Source: Congeria kusceri (taxonomy: Eukaryota > Mollusca > Bivalvia > Myida > Dreissenidae). Taken from it: 64,000 nucleotides of DNA. The position numbers were made by a program, and so were the translations under genes. This document shows, piece by piece, positions 1 through 9,945 of this stretch. Under the pieces are notes generated by a model, which did no database searches, was not told the origin of the DNA, and was given only the letters and a program-made list of their open reading frames with translations. The first letter of the stretch is position 1. Each line of letters begins with the position of its first letter. The stretch is taken from positions 26,497,343-26,561,342 of the forward strand of contig CM051028.1 of NCBI GenBank assembly GCA_027627225.1. Reading direction: 5' to 3'.

Positions 1-590
1 CCTATGCGAATCTTCAATATGTCAGCTAAAACAGTGAAAATAGCCCCGAAATCGACACTTATTTATGTAATCTTTTCTTTTCGTAAATTATTAGGTCGTG
101 TTTAAACAAATATCCATAAATTATAATAAAATAAATGAAAAGGTCTCTGGTTCAACACTTTACTAAAATTAATCATAGTGTTTACAACAATTTTATCATA
201 ATTAATGAAATTTTAACATCTTAGATGTGTATCAACATGTGAAAACTAAATAAGTATTCATGAAACTTTAACATACCGACATAAAATATGATAAATTATT
301 GTCATAAATTTCATCCGAAATTTTAGATGATGAAGTTATCCGAAACACTATTCACTTACTTCAGTGTCCATTAACTCAATATACACGGTTGAAAGCACAA
401 ATCGTAAGAGTGTATTAAAGTCTATTTACCTCTATCCACTCAAATAATTTGTGGTCTTCAAATAGACTCTTGGTTTATAAACTTTTATACATAAATTTAT
501 ATCGTTTTGTTGTTGTTGTTAGTACGCGGATTTCTCGTTTGTGTCTGACCCATTAACGTAGTGACATGGGCAGGTAATCCAGAATAGTCA
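1..590. other. AT-rich sequence, no gene seen
   Basis: No convincing coding exon, RNA gene or repeat boundary is visible. The last 100 bases may belong to the 5' part of the Penelope-like element that follows. Confidence 0.4.
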
Positions 591-600
591 TTATTTGGGA

Positions 601-2353
601 AAACTTAGAAATGAACTTGAATACAACAAATCATACGAATGAAATGATGGAGAAAGACTAGAAAATGCAAATAGAAAGGTTAAGCAACTAGCAAACAAAC
701 AATATAAGAATGGGATTATCTCAAAGAACTTGCAACAATACCTGAATCCAAAGTATCCATCAAGAGCCAAACTCAAAGGTAATCCTAAAATACATAAGAA
801 AGACAACCCATACAGAGTGATCGTAAACGGCATTGGAACAAGCACAGAAAGAATGGAAGAGGTAGCAGAAAAAGAGTTAGAAACCTTTGTAATAGAGACA
901 CCAAGCTATGTTAAAGACACCACAGATTTTTTTAACACTATTGAAAGAGACATCAGAGAACCATTACCAGAAGAATCCATTTTATACTGTTTCGATGTTG
1001 TGAAATTATATCCATCGATTCCAAGGAAAGAAGATCTGGAAGCATGCACACAAGCATTGAATGAACGACCGATTCAAACAATAAACACGGATGCAATAAT
1101 AGAAATGATAACAGTTGTGTTGGATAATAATGTGGTTGAGTTTTGCGGACAAGAATACAGACAAGTAGAGGGTGTAGCTATAAGATCAAAGCTTGGAAAA
1201 CATTATGCGTGTGTTATATGAGAAAATGGGATGAACAATAAGCGGAATATGAAAAACAACCGATATTCTATAGACGTTTCATAGATGTTGGTTGTGGTAT
1301 ATGGACGCATGGAAAAGATGAACTAATACATTTTTGGAATATGCAAACAAAATACATGACAACATCAAAGTGGAATTAAGATGGGATAAGACACAGATGG
1401 AATTTTTAGACACAACTATTCTACTAGAGAATGGCAAAATAGAAACTGATTTATACTCCAAGCCTACTGATCAACATCAATATGTCAAATATGGACTAGG
1501 TATACGAACAAGACGAATATATTCCAACGAAATCAAATACCAAACTTGCAGGACAGAACTCAAAATACGTCTGAGAAAAAGAGTATACCCAGGAAAATTC
1601 ATAGATCGAGAATTATCCAGAGTTGATAATTTAAATAGAAAAGACCAACTACAGAAGAAAGGGAAAAGTAATTCAGCCAGAAACAGAGTACCACTAGCTT
1701 TTACTTATTGAAACGATCTTCCAAATATCCACACCATAATTCGTAAACATACAGACAAGCTCTGTAAATCAGAACGGCTTAAACGTACATTCACAGAGGT
1801 TCCAATCGTAGCATATAGACATGACAGAAATATTGGTGACATTTTAGTGCATGGTAAGACAAACCAAGTCATACACAATTGTTTCCAACAAATACCTGAA
1901 GCATGTAAAAAGGAATGTGTAGTTTGTAGAATGTTATAAAGAGGTTTTCACAGCAGTCACGAATGCGAAGTCCCAAAAGATGTAAACAAACAAAACTGTA
2001 ACATTCACAATCTAATATATGGAATATACTGCAACAAATGCCAAAAAATGATATATGTAGGGGAGACATGCAGAACATTGAAAGAACGTGCCCTGGAGCA
2101 TGAGGCTGATGTGCGACTCCAAACAGACAGGCCGATCTCGGAGCATTTCAACAGGGGTGACCACATGCTGCTGGACATGGGAATCTCGATGTTGGAGCCC
2201 ATACAGGATAGCTCTCGCTATTACAGACTTATTAAGGAGTTAGAATGGACTAAACAAATTCAAACACAATCTCCAAATGGACTCAACACCAAAAACCAAT
2301 TAGATGTACTGCTTAGAGAAATAATTTTAGTTGAACTAATTTTTAAAGTGTAA
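601..2353 (+). pseudogene. PLE reverse transcriptase / GIY-YIG endonuclease pseudogene
   Basis: Intact PLE polyproteins are one long frame. Here the RT runs open only from about 730 to 1221 and stops just after GVAIRSKLGKHYACV, a degraded form of the conserved glycine-containing loop. The next block, about 1249-1340, reads IFYRRFIDVG in another frame; the RT catalytic motif is normally FIDD-like, so its second aspartate is replaced by valine. Frame then changes again to 1334-1711, where a short segment between QHQYVK and YGLGIR looks deleted. The endonuclease is open from about 2000 to 2350. Frameshifts, stops and the lost aspartate all argue against activity. Confidence 0.85.
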
Positions 2354-2463
2354 TTTCTACTTACATACACTTTTCATAAATATAACAAATGCTGTAAGAA
2401 TGTTATATGTACACACACACATATACAATTATATATTTAATATAATTATAAATGAGGGTACCC

Positions 2464-2494
2464 ATATTAATTTTAAGTGCTACAAAATATGTAC

Positions 2495-2552
<58 letters not shown>

Positions 2553-2609
2553 ATATATATATATATATATATATATACGTACATATTTTGTAGCACTTAA
2601 AATTAATAT
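2464..2609. repeat. Perfect-arm AT palindrome
   Basis: A left arm of about 37 bases (reading ATTTTAAGTGCTACAAAATA and on to GTACGT) is mirrored exactly by its reverse complement on the right. The middle is about 70 bases of TA dinucleotides. On either strand it could fold into one uninterrupted hairpin of about 70 bp. Confidence 0.9.
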
Positions 2610-3133
2610 ATATATTAGTATATGAGCAAATATACAATAATATGTATTAATAGATATTTCTTTTTCTTATATTTTTTTCTTAAATTGTAAATGTTAACTA
2701 AATTTTAAAGTTAATTTATTATAGCAAGTAACTATTATGAAATGTCTGCTTTATACATTTTGTTTTCATATACAATTTACCTTCTATATGTATGTATGAG
2801 GACCAGTCTGTATTCATGTTTGATGTAAACTTGTGACATGTCATGGCAGTATAACTAACGTCATTTCAGTTTGGCGTTTTTTCTTAATTTTGGCGCAATT
2901 TTGTGTTAAGTCATTTATGACGTCATTGTAAGCAACGTCATTTTGACGTTGAAAAACATTGGCAATATTATTATGTTTAGTTCATAAACATCAAAAATGT
3001 AGTTTGCAATATATTTTTCATATTTATAGAAAGGCAAAATGCCGAAACGTCAATAAAAAGGAGAATGATCAAAGTGATATATATGTTTATCCCTTAGGAT
3101 ATTTACACTGAGTGTCAAAGAAAACTCCAGCTT

Positions 3134-3375
3134 GGGCCCAGTTGCTCGAAACTTTAACGGCCAATTAAGCTAACAGATGTTTTAACTTTTGAAGTTATTT
3201 ATGTAAATTAAATGTAAAAATTGTAAACTCTGTGTTTATTCTAAATAAATTGGTACGCTCAAATAATTTTCAAATGTTTCATAAGCAAGTTGCTTGTAAT
3301 ACTGAATTTATTTACAACTAAAGTGAAAAGGCCGTCAGCTTAATTGGCTGTTAAAAGTTTTGAGCAACTGGGCCC
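3134..3375. mobile_element. Inverted-repeat element (MITE), GGGCCCAGTTGCTC ends
   Basis: The left end GGGCCCAGTTGCTCGAAACT is the near-exact reverse complement of the right end, and the match continues for about 43 bases with few differences. The 242-bp length and lack of coding capacity fit a miniature inverted-repeat element. No clear target duplication is visible. Confidence 0.8.
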
Positions 3376-3485
3376 TGGTCATTATTCGAAATGCATACGC
3401 TAATGACGTGTAGCTATGAATAATACCTTTTCTTAAAGTTAGAATCACAATGCAATAACCCCGGACGTAAGAACAATAAAGATAC

Positions 3486-4935
3486 AACAAGAGGGCCCTG
3501 ATGGCCCAAAGCGCTCACCTGAAAACTGGTACAGATGAAGACCATACTGTTGTGACAGGTTTAAAACATACGTTATATGAACAAAACGCAAAGGGGGATA
3601 GGATCAAATTGATTTAAAACATCGGTTAATGCAATGGGCTAACTAAAGTACGAGTTGGGTAGTGGATGTGCGGTGTTTTGCTCATGGTTCTCAAATCATT
3701 TTTCTCAATATTCTTACCTGACCCTTATTCATTAAGTCAGTGACAATTCTGGAAAATGCAGAAACAGTAGATTTTGATGTATTTTTCCCAGACAGTTTTA
3801 GAGAACTAGTTGCAATGCTATAATAGCGATGGCTGTGCTATAAGGTCAAGTTATGCTTTTTCTTTGATAATGTTCTGTCCAATGATGATAAATGCAGATA
3901 ATGCAGGCTCTCAAGACATCAATGTTGCATATACAAATAACTGCATGCAAGGTTTGCAACTGTTGGAAATCAAATTTTATCAATCAATTTTTATGGTCAT
4001 ACGCAAACTGTGTTAGTTTGGTCACCATTGAATAAAAAATGGTGTGTGCAAGCCAATCATTGATAACCTGTTGCTGTTTTTTTCCCAAATACAAGGGGCA
4101 ATTACTCCGGTGTTTTTGGCCTGAATATGCTTATATTCGACTTCACCTGTAGTCTTACGTTCTGTGCACGACTGGTGAAGATTGGATAAAAAATGAAGTC
4201 TCTATCCTGAATAATGTCCATTTTTGTATATTTTTTTCACAAACAAAGTGCAATAAATCTGGTGTTCCTGGCCCGACTTTGCTTATATTAGACATCACTA
4301 TTAATCGTATGGTCATAGCAAAACTGTGCAAGATTGGCGAAGATTGGATGAAAAATGAAGTCTCTATCCTGAATAATGTCCATTGTTGCATATTTTTTTC
4401 ACAAACAAAGGGCAAAACTCCGGTGTTTCTGGTCCGATCTTGCTTATATTCGACTTCAACTGTAATCTCATGGTAATAGACAAACTGTGCAAGATTGGTG
4501 AAGATTGAAAATGAAGTCTCTATCCTGAATAATGTCCATTTTTGAATATTTTTTAATAATCAAAGGGGAGTAAGTCTGGTGTTTGAAACATGATCTGGCC
4601 CATTTTTGGCATCTGCTGAGATCTGATGGTCATACACAAACTGTGAAAGTTTGGTTAAGATTGGATGGATAATAAAGTCTATATGTTTGATTGGATGGAT
4701 AATAAAGTCTATATGTTGGAAACAGGCATGTTTTCACTTTTTTTGCATGAAAAAGGGCCAATAACTGTGATCTGACCCGATAAAAATCCCATCGGAGATT
4801 TTATGGTCATACACAAACTGTGCAAGTTTGGGTAAGATTGGATAAAAAGTGAAGTCTCCCATGTGAATACGAACCAAATTGTTGACGGCACACGGATGAC
4901 ATACGACGCAGGAGAGGTCCGCTATACTAAAAAGT
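3486..4935 (+). repeat. Interspersed repeat, ACAAGAGGGCC family, copy 1
   Basis: It opens with ACAAGAGGGCCCTGATGG, then AGCGCTCACCTGA, and contains about four diverged tandem units of roughly 150 bp (GGCAATAACTCTGG ... AATGTCCATTTTTG). It is clearly homologous along its length to 30486-31927. Short open frames inside are repeat periodicity, not genes. Confidence 0.8.
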
Positions 4936-4974
4936 GTACTAAGAAAATTGATGATCATTGGCCAAACACTAGAT

Positions 4975-5525
4975 ATAACTAGAACTCTGCGAGTCGGATG
5001 TGTCGCCTGACGGGGCATAACTCAAGTACTATAAGAGCAATTAAGCCGAAAACTTAACCTTCCTTTTATGCCTACTAACACTTCCCTAAAGTTTCATGAT
5101 GACTGCACAAAAACTCCTCAAGTTATTGTCTGCATAAGACTTATTTGAATTTTTTTTTTTAATTGGCATAACTCAGGTACGTTAAGAGCAATTATGCCGA
5201 AAATTGAACTTAACCTTCCTTTTATGCCTACTAACACTTCTCTAAAGTTTCATGATGATTGCACAAAAACTTCTGAAGTCATTGTCTGCACAAGCCTTAT
5301 TTGTACTTTTTTTTTTTTTAAAGGGGACATTACTGAAGTACGAGCAATTATGCAAAAATCGAACTTAACCTTCCTTTTATGCCTACTAACACTTTCCGAA
5401 AGTTTCATAATAATTGCACAAAAACTTCTTAAGTTATTGTCTGCACAGACAGAAAGGGACGCCGGCGCCACCACCGCCGCCATAAGAAATCCCTGTCACA
5501 TTTTCAGGCAACAAAAAAGTGTATT
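4975..5525 (+). repeat. Interspersed repeat, GTCGCCTGA family, copy 1
   Basis: It starts AACTAGAACTCTGCGAG, then GTGTCGCCTGACGGGGC, and holds three diverged tandem units of about 150 bp (CATAACTCAAGTAC ... TTATTGTCTGCA). It ends with a degraded TTTTCAGGCAAC, the complement of the opening word. A shorter copy lies at 33150-33355. The 142-codon frame at 5194-5622 only follows this periodicity. Confidence 0.7.
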
Positions 5526-5848
5526 AAGAATACTGATTATCACTGGCCAAGAACTAGATTTCATAGTATTGTTTAAGCATAACCATTATGTTTTCGACAA
5601 CCAACAAATTAATTTTAGCTAATTTGACAACTAAGTGGTCAATAATAATCATCGAATAATAGTGTATTTCAAGACAACAACTTCAACAAGTATTTAAGAT
5701 TTTAATGTGTTACAAGCGTATTATCTAACCTAAGAAACAACAATTAACATTAAAGCTAATAACTATACCTTAACGTATAAGTCCATGCAGTTGTATCAGA
5801 GCAACAGATAACGACTCTGTCAGAATTGGGTATTACCCAATTATATAC
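5526..5848. other. No feature recognised
   Basis: AT-rich unique-looking sequence between two repeats. Nothing supportable seen. Confidence 0.35.
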
Positions 5849-6675
5849 TCTACAAAAAAAGAAAGTATCCACTAATATATGTTCACGTTGTTCGATACCT
5901 GTATGTAATATTTAAACAAACAATAAAGTCAATGAAACTTTAATCATCTTTCAATAAAACGCTATTATTTGTTTCTGAAATCAATTCCATATTTATGGTT
6001 AAATACAAAGCAAAACTTAACAGGTGCAAAAATAAAAATCACAAAACAGGAACGTGTGAGTAGACAGTTAATTGTCGCCATTGTGCCATTAAACCTTCGA
6101 CTTATGTCAGTTAAAATCCGTCTTGCTCGGAGGATACCAAGAGCCTGGTTTTGCTAGTCTATATTAAAACATGCCATGGTAATTGCACATGATTTGGATG
6201 ATGTTATGAACCAACTATCCACACAAAATCGATTTCAATGACAACTTGCACACAATGTGTGCACATATTCACAACACAATTGGTAATCGAGTTTTAGTGG
6301 GCTATTTGGTATTAAGTGATACGGTTTAACAGTAAAAATTCACATGATATTGAATGTGGAAGAATATGCTCTTTAAATCGATAGTCATAAATAAAAAATC
6401 TAATAAAAATTCATGTTTTTTAAGATACAGATGTTTAAAGTGGATACTTTCTTTTTTTCGTTTGACTATGTTCTTTGTGATTTTCATTTTTACACCTGTT
6501 ACGTTTGTGTACTATGTTTGACCATAAAAATGGAATTAATTCAGAAAAAATGATAGCATTTTATTAAAAGATGTTTAAAGTTACATTGACTTTATTTTTT
6601 GTTTAAAATATTACATACAGGTATCAAAAAACAATAAAATATATATGAGTGGATACTTTCTTTTTTTGTTGAGGA
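5849..6675. mobile_element. Nonautonomous element with long inverted repeats
   Basis: The left end ACAAAAAAAGAAAGTATCCA is repeated inverted at the right end, and the pairing continues for about 85 bases (GATACCTGTATGTAATATTT region). A second inner pair (ACAGGTGCAAAAATAAAAAT against 6461-6505) extends the fold, and the end word also appears a third time near 6436. No transposase frame is present. Confidence 0.7.
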
Positions 6676-7447
6676 TATTGAAAATAATTGAGTACTGAAA
6701 CAAATATTTGAGTACTTTAAATTATGTTATCCCAAAAGGCATTTAGAATAAAATTAATTAAGTATTAGACGAAGTAGATTTCCAGATTAAGTAAAACAAC
6801 CACAACACGCAAATGGTTTCTTTAATTTAACGCAAACATAACCATGTCTCGTTTCACAACACTAAATCTGCGCAGTTGCTATCAACACGTAAGAAACTGA
6901 ACTCTGGATGATTTTTGAAAAATAATTTAAACTGTACGCACTGAGTTTGCCGCTTTTTGCGTATTTTAATTGAGTTTTGTAACTCAGTCAATTAAAAACT
7001 AATTGCGTAAAAGGGGTATCAGAATTGCGTACTTATGCAAATACGCGCCTTATCTGTTGCTCTGATGGTATATTATGTAGTTAACTGACGAGCGACATTG
7101 CAAATCGTGCATTAATATTATAAGAAACCTTTTTTACAAAATCTGCAACTAGAAACACCTGATGTCTTCATCAATAATAGAACTTAAAGTAAGCAGTATA
7201 CATATCAAGTGTGACCATTGACCAAAATAAGTGCAAATAAATACTTTTACTGGATGATGCTGAATCAACACTATTTCCTACACCAGGGGTGGTATAAATA
7301 GCAGGCTTATAACTACTAACATAAGGGGCCCCTTCTGGTTAAAAGTTTGTTTACGCCAAATTTACCTTAATTTGCTGAAAGCAAGATAATTTTGCAAACA
7401 TTGTTATAAAGAAAATGTGTAGACTAACAGGATTTACTTTAGCTACT
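6676..7447. other. No feature recognised
   Basis: AT-rich DNA without a convincing exon or repeat boundary. Confidence 0.35.
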
Positions 7448-7932
7448 GCAGGCTGTCAACCAAGTTCCCTAGAAAATATAGCAGCAATATAGGAATATTG
7501 TCACCAAAAATATAGGACTTTGTGGTGGATTTTTTTGACAAAATATAGGAATTCCAGAGTAATAATACTTCATTACAAGGATAATATGGGATCATATTCT
7601 AGCCTGATAAGTCTTAAAACTTGTGTTTTCATTAACAAAACATTTGCTAAACATGTTCATGCTAATTAAATGGCAACTGAGACATGCATGATGCTATGAC
7701 CTAACAATATCCTGAGTATTTGAGTTTGATGCGAGCGAAGCGAGTTAGAAAAAACATATAGGTTCTTTATATACTGTTCATGTACCAATTTCAGATGCGT
7801 GAATGACCAGATTAAAAAAAATATATAGGAAAAAAATCTTAAATATAGGAAAATATAGGAAATATAGGTTTTTCAAAATATACGATTTCTTTCCAAAATA
7901 TAGGAAAATATACGAATTGGTTGACAGCCTGC
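7448..7932. mobile_element. Inverted-repeat element rich in ATATAGGA words
   Basis: Perfect 16-bp terminal inverted repeats, GCAGGCTGTCAACCAA at 7448 and its complement ending at 7932. Both halves are full of the word AAATATAGGA or slight variants, about a dozen times and all in the same orientation. No transposase is visible. Confidence 0.75.
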
Positions 7933-9078
7933 TAATGTTTCAGATATGTAGCCCATTGCTACCTTTAAGGAATGGCAGAGTGTGACTTGCATGCAGGGAC
8001 GGAGTCCGATTGATACTAACTTGGTTGCAACCATCTTCTGTGTTTGGGTTGCCCAACCAAAGAGTTACTAGCCAAGAGCCTAAAATACATAAAACTTACC
8101 AAACTAAATTTACATACTGAAAACTGTGTGTAAAATGATTTTATTGGCGAAAAGAGGGGTGAAAGCATTGGGAGATACCAGTAATATGTTTTCAGCTTTT
8201 CAAAAAGCTAGAAGCCCTGGCGGACTACCAAACATTGAAATTGACACGCCAAGACAGAAATTTACTCGCTAACGGGCAACCATATGTCTCCATCCCTGGC
8301 ATGATTATTTTTATTTTCTTTCCATAGCATGATTACATGTCTATTTTACTATATCAGAATAGCTGAAAAGTTGAATTTACACATTACCATAGTGCAAATA
8401 CATGCTGTTCTTAGATGGAGTCTGAATGCAATGGAACATTAAAATAAGAATCATAACTGTGATTAAAAAGATCACATGTGCAAAAGACCATTCACACTGT
8501 ACTGTCATGAACTATGAAAATTAAAATACCGCAAAATGTCAAAATTGAAATTGGTCTACACCAATGGTTTATACTGTCTAGACACATTAGTGATGATAGG
8601 TCTAGGATGAAGTGTTCTCAACAACGTTAATATTTTTAATATCCACTAACTCTGAAGAAGCTTCAAGTGTTCTCATAGTTTAAAAAAAATTAAAACAAAT
8701 ACATGTACAGTCATGTAATAGTAACATATATTCATACATGCCCATACACTTTCTAAGACTAAACTTTCTTTTACGTTCAATGTCAACAAATCATTTGAAA
8801 TCTAATTTGAACGAACAATGCTCATTGTCAAGTTTCAAATTGCACATTAACACAATGTTGCATACATGTACCATTAAGTAACATCACTCTTTTCAATAAC
8901 ATCTTGAAGAATTAAATACGTTTACTTTTTCTTTCTTAGATAAACAACAAACAATCGATACCTTCGTACACTCTACAATTACATGTATGTAACTTCATGA
9001 AAACTGAAAAAAAACACACTCATTCCTTTTGTATTACACTAAAATCAAAAGATGGATTTCATGAGCACTTCAGGTGAA
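7933..9078. other. Downstream of RNF8, no further gene seen
   Basis: Low-complexity AT-rich sequence. Part of it may be 3' UTR of the minus-strand RNF8 gene; AATAAA-like signals occur on that strand near 8310 but none stands out. Confidence 0.3.
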
Positions 9079-9345
9079 ACAAGAGCTGTCTCAGGACAGC
9101 GCACTTGACTATTCAGACCGCTTTGTCAGAGTTATGGACTTTTGTCAGTACAAAAAAAGGGGGTTAATTCTGCTAAATTGCATGTCAGAGTTATGGGCCT
9201 TAATCAGTGACCTAACATAATGATCCCAAGACATGTGTGAAGTTTTAATTGAATATATGTAGTGGTTACAGAGATATGTATTTGCACGCAAACCTCAACC
9301 TGAGCATTACGCCAACGAATGGGTGAGTAGTATAGCTTAGACTAT
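9079..9345 (+). repeat. Interspersed repeat, ACAAGAGCTGTC family, short copy
   Basis: It opens ACAAGAGCTGTCTCAGGACA with CTTGACTATTC and closes with GAAGAATAGTCGA, the complementary terminal word. The internal tandem units are mostly missing, so this is a short or deleted copy. Confidence 0.65.
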
Positions 9346-9414
9346 TTGAAGAATAGTCGAATGAAAAACTCAATACCCACATCTAAGGGTTCTCCAAAAC
9401 CTGTCACATGCAAA

Positions 9415-9900
9415 TGAACCACAATCCTGTATGCTGGAATTTTCCTTGAATTCCTGACTGCCCAAAGCTTCAGGACTGCATCCAAGGCCATCTGGATGAT
9501 CAAGTTAGATTCTGTACTGGTACTCCAGTAAATAGTAGTATGTATTTTCAGTCATACAAACCTGTATGCTGGAATTTCCCTTGAGCCTTGAATTACTGAT
9601 TGCCAAAGCTTCAGCCTTCAAGACTGCATACATGGACAGTTGAATTACAGAGAAAGCTTACAAACTGGTACTCAAGTGAGTAGGAGGCCAGTCTGTGTTT
9701 TCTGTCACACTGGAATTTAGCAAGCTACCGAACTGGTACTCGAGTAAGTAATGAAGTCAGTCAGTCCTGTATGCTGGAATTTCCCGTTGAATTACTGATT
9801 GCCAAAGCTTCAGCCTTCAAGACTGCATCCAAGAGCATCTGATAATAGAGTAAACTATCAAACTGGTACTCGAGAAGTCTGTCTGTATTTTCAGTGTCCT
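9415..9900. repeat. Degenerate tandem repeat beside the RNF8 stop codon
   Basis: Three or four diverged copies of a 130-200 bp unit containing CCTGTATGCTGGAATTTCC and CAAAGCTTCAGCCTTCAAG. It abuts the RNF8 terminal exon, so on the minus strand it would form the start of the 3' UTR. Confidence 0.6.
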
Positions 9901-9904
9901 CCTG

Positions 9905-9945
9905 TTACCTGTACGGACATCCGTTTGCCCAGTGTCCCCTTGAAC
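9905..9945 (-). CDS. RNF8: RNF8 exon 11 (terminal mini-exon, residues 571-583)
   Basis: After an ATCTAG acceptor, the 41 bases complete the split Gly codon and read SRGHWANGCPYR then TAA at 9905-9907. Joined to GRCFTC this gives a consensus C-X2-C-X4-H-X4-C knuckle. Phase, spacing and motif agree, although the exon is only 41 coding bases and 2.3 kb from exon 10. Confidence 0.85.

Larger units (their letters stand above)
591..3062 (+). mobile_element. Degenerate Penelope-like retroelement (PLE)
   Basis: Three protein fragments follow in the order expected of a PLE: a reverse-transcriptase part with PKIHK and FDVVKLYPSIP, the rest of the RT (WTHGKDELI, FLDTTILLENGKI, DLYSKPTD), and a GIY-YIG type endonuclease (IYGIYCNKC, YVGETCRTLKERALEH). 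They sit in different frames with stops between them, so the copy is dead. The 3' tail holds a large AT palindrome and ends near an A-rich GCCGAAACGTCAATAAAAA sequence, which I take as the element's end. Family assignment is secure from the RT plus GIY-YIG pairing; the exact ends are inferred. Confidence 0.85.

Noticed and set aside
2960..3062. Hammerhead ribozyme in the PLE tail
   Set aside because: CCGAAACGTC resembles part of the core, but no CTGATGA segment precedes it at a workable distance.
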